From assembly GCF_013927005.1 (NCBI RefSeq), contig NZ_CP055930.1:4650001-4714000 (forward strand): a stretch of DNA of 64,000 bases, given 5' to 3'. The position numbers were made by a program, and so were the translations under genes. Shown piece by piece: positions 1 to 8,909 of the stretch; within the stretch, counting starts at the first letter, position 1, and each line of letters opens with the position of its first letter. This stretch comes from Enterobacter sp. RHBSTW-00175. Lineage in GTDB: Bacteria; Pseudomonadota; Gammaproteobacteria; Enterobacterales; Enterobacteriaceae. Under the pieces are notes generated by a model. That model was not told where the DNA came from and searched no databases. It saw only the letters and a program-made list of their open reading frames with translations.

Positions 1-89
1 CTGCATGTGACTGTTTAAGGTTTGTTTATATAGCGAATGTCACTCTGTATTCAGAAAATAACTCTTCAGCGGAATAAGGAGCCAGGCTT

Positions 90-521
90 ATGTATAAAAA
101 CATTTTGATGCCTGTAGATGTGTTTGAAATGGATTTGAGCGATAAAGCGGTGCGCCACGCAGAAAATCTGGCGAAGTCAGAAGGGGCGGCGATCACGCTG
201 GTGAACATCCTGCCCAGCAGCAGTCGCTCTCTTCTGCGCGGCTTCAACGCGGATATCAAGAAGTTTGAAGAATACATGACGAATGAGTCAGAAAAAAAGA
301 TGGGCGAATTAAAACGCTTGTTTGATATAGCACCAGAGAATATTCATTGCACGGTACGCTTTGGTAACGTCCGCGATGAAATTATCGCCATGAGCAAAGA
401 AGGCGAATATGACATCATTGTTATTGGTTCGAAAAACCCAACCATTACAACGCATTTGCTTGGTTCAAATGCGGAATCAATATTACGCTACGCCAGAATC
501 CCGGTATTAGTGGTTCGCTAA
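90..521 (+). CDS. UspG-like universal stress protein
   Basis: A 143-residue single-domain UspA-fold protein. The N-terminus MYKNILMPVDVFEM and the C-terminal nucleotide-binding pattern with GSKNPTITTHLLGSNAESILRYA (about residues 114-136) match the UspF/UspG branch, which binds ATP through G-2x-G-9x-G(S/T). It is closer to my memory of E. coli UspG than UspF. Because E. coli uspG lies elsewhere, this may be a paralogue, so no symbol is given. The start follows a good AAGGAG ribosome site about 9 nt upstream. Such cytoplasmic proteins accumulate on starvation or stress; the exact role is inferred from family only. Confidence 0.9.
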   Translation: MYKNILMPVDVFEMDLSDKAVRHAENLAKSEGAAITLVNILPSSSRSLLRGFNADIKKFEEYMTNESEKKMGELKRLFDIAPENIHCTVRFGNVRDEIIAMSKEGEYDIIVIGSKNPTITTHLLGSNAESILRYARIPVLVVR

Positions 522-528
522 TATCACC

Positions 529-559
529 GCCGCATCCCCCGAAAGTTGAGGGATGCGGC
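529..559. terminator. Bidirectional terminator-like hairpin between uspG-like gene and rspR
   Basis: A 10-bp perfect stem (GCCGCATCCC / GGGATGCGGC) with an 11-nt loop lies between two convergent genes, starting 8 nt after the stress-protein stop. There is no long T-run on either side, so efficiency is uncertain. Confidence 0.6.
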
Positions 560-564
560 AGACA

Positions 565-1251
565 TTAATCTTCGCTAAACCAGTCGCTATTTTCTTGTCG
601 AATTAACTGCACTGATTCGCTGATTTCTTGTAAATGTAGCGTCATCGCTTTTTCTACCCCATCAGGATCGCGTTTTTCCAGCGCCTTAAAAATATCATGG
701 TGCTGACGAAGCAGCATTTCCGGCGGCGAGACGTGATCCAGACTCATATAACGCACGCGGTCGATGGTAGCTTTGATATTCTCGATAGTGTCCCAAGCAA
801 GCTGACAATCGGCAATTTGCGCCAGTTTTTGATGGAATTCATCGTCAAGCTGGAAAAAGTCATTTAGCTGCTTGCGATCGATAGCAATTCGTTGCTGATG
901 CAGGTTTTGCTCCAGCAGGTAACACTGATTGTCGTCGATAAACGAAGCGGCACGGCGTGCGACGGCGCACTCAATGGCCTGGCGTACAAAACAGCCGTTA
1001 CGTACCTGAGAAAGTGAAATCTTATTCACATAGCTGCCGCGCTGAGGGCGGATCTGAATCAAACCGTTTTCAGCGAGTTTAATAAATGCTTCGCGAACGG
1101 GCTGACGAGAAACGTCAAAACGCACCGACACTTCTTTTTCAGAAAGAGGCGTTCCCGGCGGGATCAGGCAATGCACGATATCACGTCGCAAAATGCGATA
1201 GATTTGCTGATTAACAGGCTGGGTAGGGTTGAGTTGCGATTCAGCGGCCAT
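565..1251 (-). CDS. rspR: GntR/FCD-family regulator RspR (YdfH)
   Basis: A 228-residue GntR-family transcription factor: winged helix at about residues 13-80 ([27 protein letters not shown], then the wing RPQRGSYV) followed by an FCD ligand-binding domain with acidic/histidine metal-site residues (DDEFHQ near 136, H near 182 and 206). Length and most residues match E. coli RspR/YdfH as I recall it, which represses rspAB (mannonate/altronate-type sugar acid metabolism). The rspAB genes are not in the window. It lies beside ydfG and dcp as in E. coli. It probably acts as a dimer on an operator; the ligand is unknown. Confidence 0.93.
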   Translation of the reverse strand: MAAESQLNPTQPVNQQIYRILRRDIVHCLIPPGTPLSEKEVSVRFDVSRQPVREAFIKLAENGLIQIRPQRGSYVNKISLSQVRNGCFVRQAIECAVARRAASFIDDNQCYLLEQNLHQQRIAIDRKQLNDFFQLDDEFHQKLAQIADCQLAWDTIENIKATIDRVRYMSLDHVSPPEMLLRQHHDIFKALEKRDPDGVEKAMTLHLQEISESVQLIRQENSDWFSED

Positions 1252-1313
1252 GGGTTGTGATTTCTCAGAGAGTTAACGCGAACATACTACCATTCTTTTG
1301 CCTGCCATCACAG

Positions 1314-1333
1314 ACCCGGCCCGCAGGCCGGGT
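1314..1333. terminator. GC-rich hairpin downstream of ydfG
   Basis: An inverted repeat ACCCGGC / GCCGGGT with a 6-nt loop starts just past the ydfG stop on the minus strand, between ydfG and rspR. The core ACCCGGC resembles the arms of enterobacterial REP units. No T-run follows, so it may be a REP-like mRNA-stabilising hairpin rather than a strong terminator. Confidence 0.5.
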
Positions 1334-1342
1334 AGGGGTCGA

Positions 1343-2089
1343 TTAACCGCGATGCACGCTAAGTCCGGCAAAGCTCTGGCTAACCGGCATCATTTCAACG
1401 GTGTTGATGTTGACGTGTTTTGGCAGCGTTGCCACCCACCAGACCGCTTCGGTAATATCTTCCGGCGTCAGCGCATTGGCGTTTTCATAGGTTTTGTCGG
1501 CTTTAGTATCATCGCCTTTGAAGCGCACGTTAGAGAATTCAGTACCGCCCACCAGACCCGGCTCGATATCCGTAACGCGAATTGCCGTTCCGTGCAGGTC
1601 GGTGCGCAGGTTGAGGCTGAACTGACGAACAAAGGCTTTGGTCGCACCGTAGACGTTACCGCCCGCGTAAGGCCAGCTGCCTGCGGTGGAGCCGATGTTA
1701 ATCACATGGCCACGATTACGCTCAACCATTCCTGGCAGAACCGCGCGCGTCATGTACACCAGGCCTTTGTTGTTGGTGTCGATCATGTTTTCCCAGTCTT
1801 CCACGCTGGCTTTGTGTGCAGGCTCCAGGCCCAGCGCCAGACCGGCATTGTTGACCAGCACGTCAATGGCGCGCCATTCAGCAGGCAGATTGGCAATCAT
1901 CTCTTCGATTGCAGCACGGTTGCGGACGTCCAGTTGCGCCGTCAGGATGCTGTCGCCCAGCTCGTCTTTCAGCTCCTGCAAACGCTCCTGACGACGGCCT
2001 GTTGCAATCACTTTATGGCCGTTGGCAACGAAACGGCGCGTGATGCTTTCACCAAAACCTGCCGTCGCCCCGGTAACTAAAATAATCAT
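1343..2089 (-). CDS. ydfG: NADP+-dependent 3-hydroxy acid dehydrogenase YdfG
   Basis: A 248-residue classical short-chain dehydrogenase. It has the cofactor motif TGATAGFG at residues 7-14, NNAG near 81, the catalytic Ser in INIGSTAG, and the YxxxK pair in VYGATK. It oxidises L-allo-threonine and serine and reduces malonic semialdehyde to 3-hydroxypropionate in the cytoplasm (E. coli YdfG knowledge). An in-frame upstream ATG at 2104 would add five residues; the start at 2089 (MIILVTG) gives the family length. The next gene, dcp, is divergent. Confidence 0.95.
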   Translation of the reverse strand: MIILVTGATAGFGESITRRFVANGHKVIATGRRQERLQELKDELGDSILTAQLDVRNRAAIEEMIANLPAEWRAIDVLVNNAGLALGLEPAHKASVEDWENMIDTNNKGLVYMTRAVLPGMVERNRGHVINIGSTAGSWPYAGGNVYGATKAFVRQFSLNLRTDLHGTAIRVTDIEPGLVGGTEFSNVRFKGDDTKADKTYENANALTPEDITEAVWWVATLPKHVNINTVEMMPVSQSFAGLSVHRG

Positions 2090-2232
2090 CTCACTGTTCC
2101 TCAACGCTTTTTATGTTGTACTAACATAGCACGCTCTCAGGGAGCGCGTTAAGGCAACTTTTCTATGTCAGGATTGCAGGCGGTGAGCGGCTGTCCTACT
2201 CTGGGGGGATATCCCGTTCTCAGGAGTCAACG

Positions 2233-4263
2233 ATGTCGGCCAGTAATCCTTTTTTTGAAATCAGCCTGTTACCTTACCAGGCTCCGCGTTTCGACGTCAT
2301 TAACGATAGCCACTATCGTCCGGCATTTGATGAAGCTATGCGCCAGAAGCGCGCCGACATTGATGCCATCATTGCGCAAACAACACCACCCGATTTCACC
2401 AACACCGTGCTGGCGCTGGAAAAAAGCGGCGCCATGCTGTCGCGCGTCAATAGCGTGTTTTTCGCCATGACGTCGGCGCACACCAATGATTATTTACAGG
2501 AGCTGGACGAGGCGTTTTCAACCGAGCTGGCAGGGCTTGCCAACGATATCTGGCTGAACGAAACGCTCTTTTCCCGCGTAGAAGCCGTCTGGCAGGAAAG
2601 AGCAACGCTGGATGCGGAATCCCGCCGTCTGGTGGAAGAAACCCATCAGCACTTTGTGCTGGCAGGTGCGCGCCTGAACGCTGGCGAAAAAGCTGAACTG
2701 AAATCCCTGAACACCGAGTCCGCCTCTCTGACAAGCCAGTTTAACCAGCGCCTGCTGGCGGCGGATAAAACGGGTGGGCTGGTGGTGGATTATGTTCACC
2801 AGCTTGAAGGCCTCAGTGCCGATGAAATTGCGACTGCCGCCCAGGCAGCGGCTGAAAAGGGGCTGAACGATCGCTGGCTTATCCCGTTGCTTAATACCAC
2901 GCAACAGCCTGCGCTTTCGGCACTCGAAAACCGTCAGACGCGTGAAAACCTGTTCAAAGCTGGTTGGCTGCGCACTCAGAAGGGTGATGAAAATGATACC
3001 CGCGAACTGATACTACGCCTGGCAGCATTACGTGCGCGTCAGGCCCAGCTGTTAGGATTCGAAAGCTACGCAAGCTGGAGCACCGCCGATCAAATGGCCA
3101 AAACACCTGACGCCGCGCTTACGTTTATGCGCGGTATTGTCCCGGCGGCGCGTGGCCGGGCGGAACAGGAGCTGGCGGATATCCAGAAAGTGATCGACGA
3201 CGAACAAGGCGGATTCACCGCGCAGGCCTGGGACTGGTCGCTTTACGCTGAGCGCGTGCGCTTAGGGAAATACGCCCTCGATGAGTCGCAAATTAAACCT
3301 TACTTTGCGCTCAATAACGTGCTGCAAGATGGCGTGTTCTGGGCCGCCAGCCAGCTGTTTGGCATTAGTTTCGTCGAGCGTTTTGATATTCCGGCATATC
3401 ACCCGGATGTCCGTGTGTGGGAAATATTCGACCACACAGGCGAAGGGATGGCGTTGTTCTATGGTGATTTCTTTGCCCGTGACTCAAAAGGCGGCGGGGC
3501 GTGGATGGGCAATTTCGTGGAGCAATCTTACGAATTCGCCGCGCGTCCGGTTATTTATAACGTCTGCAATTATCAAAAACCGGCTAACGGGCAAACGGTG
3601 CTGATCTCCTGGGATGATGTGGTCACGCTGTTCCACGAATTTGGTCATACCCTGCATGGCCTGTTTGCCAGCCAGCGCTACGCCACGCTTTCCGGCACCA
3701 ATACGCCGCGTGATTTTGTAGAATTCCCGTCGCAAATTAACGAACACTGGGCCAGCCATCCGCAGGTGTTTGCCCATTATGCGCGGCATTACGAAACGGG
3801 CGAACCGATGCCGGAAGCGCTGCGTGATAAGATGTTAAATGCTACCCAGTTCAATAAAGGCTACGACATGACGGAGCTGCTGAGTGCCGCGTTGCTCGAC
3901 ATGAACTGGCATGGGATTGCTGAACCGGTGGAAGATGTTGATACGTTTGAATCTGCCGCGCTTAAAAAAGAAGGCCTGGATCTTCATGCTGTTCCCCCGC
4001 GTTATCGCAGCAGCTATTTCGCCCATATTTTTGGTGGCGGTTACGCGGCAGGGTATTACGCGTATCTGTGGACGCAAATGCTGGCGGACGATGGCTATCA
4101 GTGGTTTGTTGAGCAGGGCGGGTTAACGCGTGAAAACGGGCAGATATTCCGTGACGCAATTTTATCGCGAGGCAACAGCAGTGACCTGGAAGCGCTGTAC
4201 CGTGACTGGCGCGGGCACAATCCAAAGATTGAGCCGATGTTGAAGAATCGTGGGTTGAGTTAA
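2233..4263 (+). CDS. dcp: Peptidyl-dipeptidase Dcp
   Basis: A 676-residue zinc metallopeptidase of family M3 that releases C-terminal dipeptides from oligopeptides. The signature HEFGH begins at residue 468 (both His ligands and the catalytic Glu), and the third ligand Glu lies about 25 residues later in FVEFPSQINEHW. The C-terminal HAIF/GGGYAAGYYAYLW-type block typical of M3 peptidases is present. Length is close to the E. coli enzyme (681). There is no signal peptide, so it is cytoplasmic, as now generally accepted. It is monocistronic, ending in a strong hairpin shared with ldhA. Confidence 0.97.
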   Translation: MSASNPFFEISLLPYQAPRFDVINDSHYRPAFDEAMRQKRADIDAIIAQTTPPDFTNTVLALEKSGAMLSRVNSVFFAMTSAHTNDYLQELDEAFSTELAGLANDIWLNETLFSRVEAVWQERATLDAESRRLVEETHQHFVLAGARLNAGEKAELKSLNTESASLTSQFNQRLLAADKTGGLVVDYVHQLEGLSADEIATAAQAAAEKGLNDRWLIPLLNTTQQPALSALENRQTRENLFKAGWLRTQKGDENDTRELILRLAALRARQAQLLGFESYASWSTADQMAKTPDAALTFMRGIVPAARGRAEQELADIQKVIDDEQGGFTAQAWDWSLYAERVRLGKYALDESQIKPYFALNNVLQDGVFWAASQLFGISFVERFDIPAYHPDVRVWEIFDHTGEGMALFYGDFFARDSKGGGAWMGNFVEQSYEFAARPVIYNVCNYQKPANGQTVLISWDDVVTLFHEFGHTLHGLFASQRYATLSGTNTPRDFVEFPSQINEHWASHPQVFAHYARHYETGEPMPEALRDKMLNATQFNKGYDMTELLSAALLDMNWHGIAEPVEDVDTFESAALKKEGLDLHAVPPRYRSSYFAHIFGGGYAAGYYAYLWTQMLADDGYQWFVEQGGLTRENGQIFRDAILSRGNSSDLEALYRDWRGHNPKIEPMLKNRGLS

Positions 4264-4304
4264 GGGGGGCAGTGCACCGCCACCACCCTGGCTCCCGGCA
4301 AGAA

Positions 4305-4334
4305 AAACGGCAACCCGAAGGTTGCCGTTTGTTT
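4305..4334. terminator. Bidirectional intrinsic terminator between dcp and ldhA
   Basis: A perfect 11-bp stem AAACGGCAACC / GGTTGCCGTTT closed by a CGAA tetraloop, followed by GTTTATTT on the plus strand; the A-rich left flank gives a T-run on the minus strand. It lies between the convergent dcp and ldhA genes. Confidence 0.9.
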
Positions 4335-4366
4335 ATTTCTCGCCGTCACTACCCGGCATCACACCT

Positions 4367-5356
4367 TTACGCCAGTTCGTTAGGGCAGGCTTCACCCTTT
4401 TCCAGCTGCTGCAAATTACCCAGCGTGGTTTCTGAAATGCTGATTAACGCTTCGGCAGTCAGGAACGCCTGGTGACCGGTGAACAACACGTTATGACAGG
4501 CGGACAGACGACGGAACACGTCATCCTGGATAACGTCGTTAGACTTGTCTTCAAAGAACAGGTCACGTTCATTCTCATACACGTCCATACCCAGCGCGCC
4601 AATTTTCTGGGTTTTCAACGCTTCGATAGCCGCCTGCGAGTCAATCAGACCACCACGGCTGGTGTTGATGATCATCACGCCGTCTTTCATCTGGTCAAAC
4701 GCCGTCTGGTTGAGCAGGTGATAGTTTTCCGGCGTCAGCGGACAGTGCAGGGAAATCACGTCAGACTGGGAAAAGAGCGTTTGCAGATCGACATATTCCA
4801 CGCCCAGCTCCAGCGCGGCTGCACTTGGATACGGATCAAATGCCAGCAGACGCATACCAAAGCCTTTCAGAATGCGCAGGGTAGCAATGCCGATTTTACC
4901 GGTGCCAATCACGCCAGCGGTTTTGCCGTACATGGTGAAACCGGTCAGGCCTTCAAGAGAGAAGTTCGCATCACGGGTACGCTGATACGCGCGGTGAATG
5001 CGACGGTTCAGCGACATCATCATCCCGATAGCGTGTTCAGCGACCGCTTCAGGTGAGTAAGCCGGAACGCGAACGACCTTCAGGCCCAGTTCTTTAGCGG
5101 CATCAAGGTCAACGTTGTTAAAGCCCGCGCAGCGCAGGGCGATATACTTCACGCCATGTCTTTTCAGCTCTTCCAGAACAGGGCGGCTACCGTCGTCGTT
5201 CACAAAGATACAGACACCTTCACAGCCGTGAGCCGTTTTGGCCGTTTTTTCAGTCAGCAGAAAGTCGAAAAATTCAAGTTCGAATCCGTAAGCCTCGTTA
5301 ACATGTTGCAGATACTTTTTATCGTACTGCTTTGTGCTATATACCGCGAGTTTCAT
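4367..5356 (-). CDS. ldhA: Fermentative D-lactate dehydrogenase LdhA
   Basis: A 329-residue NAD-dependent D-2-hydroxyacid dehydrogenase that reduces pyruvate to D-lactate in mixed-acid fermentation. Seen: the nucleotide-binding GVIGTGKIG (about 148-156), the catalytic Arg in INTSRGG (about 232-238), Glu in DVYENE (about 260-265) and His in FTGHQAFL (about 296). The N-terminus MKLAVYSTKQYDKKYL matches E. coli LdhA. The start is preceded by GAGAAAG. It is monocistronic and convergent with dcp. Confidence 0.98.
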   Translation of the reverse strand: MKLAVYSTKQYDKKYLQHVNEAYGFELEFFDFLLTEKTAKTAHGCEGVCIFVNDDGSRPVLEELKRHGVKYIALRCAGFNNVDLDAAKELGLKVVRVPAYSPEAVAEHAIGMMMSLNRRIHRAYQRTRDANFSLEGLTGFTMYGKTAGVIGTGKIGIATLRILKGFGMRLLAFDPYPSAAALELGVEYVDLQTLFSQSDVISLHCPLTPENYHLLNQTAFDQMKDGVMIINTSRGGLIDSQAAIEALKTQKIGALGMDVYENERDLFFEDKSNDVIQDDVFRRLSACHNVLFTGHQAFLTAEALISISETTLGNLQQLEKGEACPNELA

Positions 5357-5750
5357 AAGACTTTCTCCAGTGATTTTGCATTCACGTTAGCATGATTAAA
5401 ATAATCTTACAATTTATAAAATATTATTGAATTCAATAGGTTCTATGGATAATTCTAGAGCATCTGCGGGCAATAACCCTAGGGTATTCCAACCACAGGG
5501 GTTTCTTTCGCAGATATTTTGCACAGGGAATGTCACCGCTGGTTTTGCGACATCCAGCGCTACGGACTTCTAATCAGCAGGTCCGCAGAGTACGGATTCG
5601 AAACCCTGCGACGATAAACGAAATTTTACCTATGCCCGATGGTGCATCTATCCTAAAGAATGGCGTTCTCTTCAACTGACTGGCTAAACATGCGACAATG
5701 ATCGGCACTGTCGGCTTATTTTTTACAATAAATCAGGATATTAACTGCCC
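5357..5750. other. Noncoding region between divergent ldhA and ydbH
   Basis: A 394-bp intergenic stretch that should hold both divergent promoters. The ldhA-proximal 100 bp is very AT-rich. I saw no convincing ORF, tRNA, repeat or recognised sRNA. The E. coli neighbour of ldhA, hslJ, is absent here. Confidence 0.6.
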
Positions 5751-8393
5751 ATGAAGGGTAAATACAAAGCCGCGCTCGCGCTTCTACTGCTGATAATACT
5801 TTTGCCGCTGACGCTGCTGATGACGCTCGCCCAGTGGGTGCCTACGCTTGCCGGAGTCTGGCTACCCGTGGGGACGCGTATCGCCTTTGAAAAAAGCCCC
5901 CGTCTGACTCGCCATTCGATAGTTATCCCGGATCTCCGATATCTGGTTGAAGACTGTGAGATTGCCAGAGTCGAAAACGCGACACTGTCACATCCCAGCC
6001 GCTGGAAGATGGATATTGGTGCGCTGGATCTCAACACCGCCTGTCTGAGCAAATTACCGCAAACCGCGCCGTCAACGGTCGCGCCCAAAACGCTGGCACA
6101 ATGGCAGGCGCTGCTTCCCAACACCTGGATTAGCGTCCACCGGCTGACGCTCTCTCCATGGCAGCAATGGCAGGGTGAGCTCAAGGCGTCGCTAACGCCT
6201 GCCATACAAGAGCTGAGCTATAAGGGCGAGCAGGTCAACGTGCAGGGCAAATTGCACGGGCAAACATTGACCATCAGCCAGTTTGAAGCCCATCTGCCCG
6301 ATTACCCGCAGCCTGTGTCGCTGGTGGGGGAATTCACCTTGCCACTGGTGCCAGACGGCGTGCCGGTTAAAGGTCATGCGGTGGCAACCTTTAATGTGCC
6401 GCAGCTCTCCTCGCTGGTAGATGCAGACCTGGACTGGGAGCAAAATCAGGGCCAACTGGTTGTGATGTCGCGCGATAACCCCGACCCGCTCCTCGACCTG
6501 CCATGGAAAATTACGCCTCAGCAGCTGTCCATCAGTGATGGTCGCTGGAACTGGCTCCTCTCCGGAATGCCACTGAGCGGGCGCATTGGTCTGAATATCG
6601 ATAACTGGCAGCAGGGGCTGGAGAAAGCAACCCTCTCAGGCCGTCTTAACGTGCTGACGAAGGGCGATGCGGGCAAAGGTAACGCCGTGCTGATCATCGG
6701 GCCGGGTAAGCTCAGTATGGATAACAGCGATATGCCGCTGCATCTGAGTGGTGAAGCCAAACAAAATGATCTGATCCTTTACGCCATGCTACCGGCAAAA
6801 CTGACCGGAAGCCTGAACGACCCGCAGCTGGCGTTCGAGCCAGGGGCGTTATTGCGTTCGCGCGGGCGTGTGATTGACTCCCTGAATATTGATGAAATTC
6901 GCTGGCCTTTAGCCGGTGTTAAGCTTGCCCGGAAGGGCGTAGACGGTCGTTTACAGGCCATCTTGCGCGCCCACGAAAATGAAATGGGGGATTTTGAGCT
7001 GCATCTGGATGGCCAGGCCAATGACTTCCTACCCGATAACGGCCTGTGGCGCTGGCGTTACTGGGGGAAAGGGAACTTCACGCCAATGAACGCGCGCTGG
7101 GATGTGGCCGGTAAAGGCGAATGGCGCGACAACGTTATCGAGCTTACCGATTTGTCGACGGGGTTCGACAAACTTCAGTACGGAACGATGCTGGTCACCA
7201 CGCCACGTCTGGTGCTGGATAAACCGGTTCGCTGGTTACGCGATCCGGCTAACCCCCAGTTCAGCGGTGCGCTGTCACTGAATGCCGGACAAACCTCATT
7301 TTCCGGCGGCAGCGTGCTTCCTCCATCCGTGCTGACCTTTAGCGTAGAGGGCAACGACCCGACGATTTTCCAGTACAAAGGCTCCCTTCATGCGGGCGCA
7401 ATTGGCCCGGTCCAGGTGAACGGGCGCTGGGATGGTGAACGCCTGCGCGGCCAGGCCTGGTGGCCAAAACAGTCCCTCACCGTGTTCCAGCCACTTCTTC
7501 CACCAGACTGGAAAATGATGCTGCGGGACGGCAATCTCTATGCGCAGGTGGCGTTCTCTGCCGCAGCGGGGCAAGGCTTTGAAGCCGGTGGCCATGGGGT
7601 ACTGAAATCCGGCAGCGCCTGGATGCCGGATAACCAGATTAACGGCGTCGATTTTGTGTTGCCATTCCGCTTTAGCGAGGGTACCTGGTCGCTTGGCACG
7701 CGCGGCCCGGTCACTTTACGCATTGGCGAGGTCGTTAACCTGGTCACTGCGCGTAACATCACGGCAGATTTGCAGGGTGACTACCCGTGGAGTGAAGACA
7801 ATCCGCTGCTGTTAACCAACGTTAGCGTCGATGCGCTTGGCGGCAAAATCACCATGCAGCAGCTGCGAATGCCGCAGCACGATCCGGCTCTGCTGCGGGT
7901 GAATAATATCTCGTCCAGCGAACTTATCAGCGCGGTTAACCCGAAGCAGTTTGCCGTGTCCGGCCCGGTAAGCGGGGCGCTGCCTTTCTGGCTGGACAAT
8001 GAAAAATGGATAATCAAGGACGGCTGGTTAACCAACCCCGGCCCCATGACGCTGCGTATCGACAAAGACACGGCCGATGCCATTGTGAACGATAATATGG
8101 TTGCGGGGGCGGCAATTAACTGGCTCCGCTATATGGAGATTTCGCGTTCGTGGACGAGAATCAATTTAGATAATCTGGGTGAATTAACCATGCAGGCTAC
8201 GATCAGTGGAACCAGCCGTGTGGACGGGAAAAGCAGTACCGTTCACCTTAATTACACCCATGACGAGAACGTCTTTACCCTCTGGCGCAGTCTGCGTTTT
8301 GGGGACAATCTGCAAACATGGTTTGAGCAACACGCGGCATTACCGAATATCAGCCGCAGTTCGACAGGCAAGGAAAGTGAGGAACAACAATGA
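5751..8393 (+). CDS. ydbH: YdbH, AsmA-like bridge-type lipid transport protein
   Basis: An 880-residue protein with one N-terminal membrane anchor (hydrophobic residues about 7-28, after MKGKYK) and a long periplasmic beta-rich region typical of the AsmA-like/TamB group. YdbH, TamB and YhdP are partly redundant inner-to-outer-membrane phospholipid transporters in E. coli. Length equals the E. coli protein within one residue. The stop overlaps the ynbE ATG (ATGA), so ydbH-ynbE-ydbL form one operon; YnbE is the reported outer-membrane partner. Confidence 0.95.
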   Translation: MKGKYKAALALLLLIILLPLTLLMTLAQWVPTLAGVWLPVGTRIAFEKSPRLTRHSIVIPDLRYLVEDCEIARVENATLSHPSRWKMDIGALDLNTACLSKLPQTAPSTVAPKTLAQWQALLPNTWISVHRLTLSPWQQWQGELKASLTPAIQELSYKGEQVNVQGKLHGQTLTISQFEAHLPDYPQPVSLVGEFTLPLVPDGVPVKGHAVATFNVPQLSSLVDADLDWEQNQGQLVVMSRDNPDPLLDLPWKITPQQLSISDGRWNWLLSGMPLSGRIGLNIDNWQQGLEKATLSGRLNVLTKGDAGKGNAVLIIGPGKLSMDNSDMPLHLSGEAKQNDLILYAMLPAKLTGSLNDPQLAFEPGALLRSRGRVIDSLNIDEIRWPLAGVKLARKGVDGRLQAILRAHENEMGDFELHLDGQANDFLPDNGLWRWRYWGKGNFTPMNARWDVAGKGEWRDNVIELTDLSTGFDKLQYGTMLVTTPRLVLDKPVRWLRDPANPQFSGALSLNAGQTSFSGGSVLPPSVLTFSVEGNDPTIFQYKGSLHAGAIGPVQVNGRWDGERLRGQAWWPKQSLTVFQPLLPPDWKMMLRDGNLYAQVAFSAAAGQGFEAGGHGVLKSGSAWMPDNQINGVDFVLPFRFSEGTWSLGTRGPVTLRIGEVVNLVTARNITADLQGDYPWSEDNPLLLTNVSVDALGGKITMQQLRMPQHDPALLRVNNISSSELISAVNPKQFAVSGPVSGALPFWLDNEKWIIKDGWLTNPGPMTLRIDKDTADAIVNDNMVAGAAINWLRYMEISRSWTRINLDNLGELTMQATISGTSRVDGKSSTVHLNYTHDENVFTLWRSLRFGDNLQTWFEQHAALPNISRSSTGKESEEQQ

Positions 8394-8581
8394 AAAAGAT
8401 GGCGGGTGTACTCACCGTGGCCGTAGTCGCGTTGCTGACAGGCTGTACGCCGCGTATTGAAGTTGCGGCGCCAAAAGAGCCAATTACCATCAATATGAAC
8501 GTGAAAATTGAGCATGAGATCCATATCAAGGTCGATAAAGACGTCGAAACCTTGCTGAAATCGCGCAGCGATCTGTTCTGA
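8390..8581 (+). CDS. ynbE: YnbE, small outer-membrane lipoprotein partner of YdbH
   Basis: A 63-residue lipoprotein: signal peptide with lipobox LLTGC (Cys at residue 19), then the conserved CTPRIEVAAPKEPITINMNV stretch and a short acidic tail. It begins inside the ydbH stop codon. In E. coli, YnbE interacts with YdbH to extend the lipid-transfer bridge to the outer membrane. High similarity to the E. coli sequence makes the assignment secure. Confidence 0.95.
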   Translation: MKKMAGVLTVAVVALLTGCTPRIEVAAPKEPITINMNVKIEHEIHIKVDKDVETLLKSRSDLF

Positions 8582-8588
8582 GGACGCC

Positions 8589-8909
8589 ATGAAACGAATA
8601 TTAGCTCTTACTTTACTGGCGCTGGGCATGAACGTGCATGCTGCAACACTCACCCTGAATGAGGCGCGAGCCGAGGGGCGCGTAGGAGAAACGCTGAGCG
8701 GCTATATCGCGCCACTGCGTCAGGATGCAGAAACCCTGGCCCTGGTAAATCAGATCAATGCCGCGCGGACCGAAAGCTATCAGAAACTGGCCGACAGCAA
8801 CAATCTGCCGGTGGATGAAGTGGCGAAAATGGCAGGCCAAAAGCTGGTCGCCAGGGCGCAGCCGGGTGAGTACGTGAAGGGCATTAACGGGAAATGGCTG
8901 AAAAAGTAG
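8589..8909 (+). CDS. ydbL: YdbL, periplasmic DUF1318 protein
   Basis: A 106-residue secreted protein with a signal peptide (MKRILALTLLALGMNVHA, cleavage after about residue 18) and a DUF1318 domain carrying NAARTESYQKLAD and GEYVKGINGKWLKK. It is the third gene of the ydbH-ynbE-ydbL operon, 7 bp after ynbE. YdbL is reported to modulate the YdbH-YnbE complex, perhaps as a chaperone. Its stop is directly adjacent to the convergent feaR stop, with no terminator hairpin visible. Confidence 0.93.
   Translation: MKRILALTLLALGMNVHAATLTLNEARAEGRVGETLSGYIAPLRQDAETLALVNQINAARTESYQKLADSNNLPVDEVAKMAGQKLVARAQPGEYVKGINGKWLKK

Noticed and set aside
90..521. Naming the stress protein uspF because of the nearby E. 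coli-like region
   Set aside because: The sequence is closer to UspG than to UspF as I remember them, and the locus does not settle orthology.
1298..2080. 260-codon plus-strand ORF over ydfG
   Set aside because: It is fully antisense to the secure ydfG gene and rich in His, Arg and Val runs typical of shadow frames; no known fold pattern.
4472..5056. 194-codon plus-strand ORF over ldhA
   Set aside because: Antisense to ldhA, no homology signal recognised.
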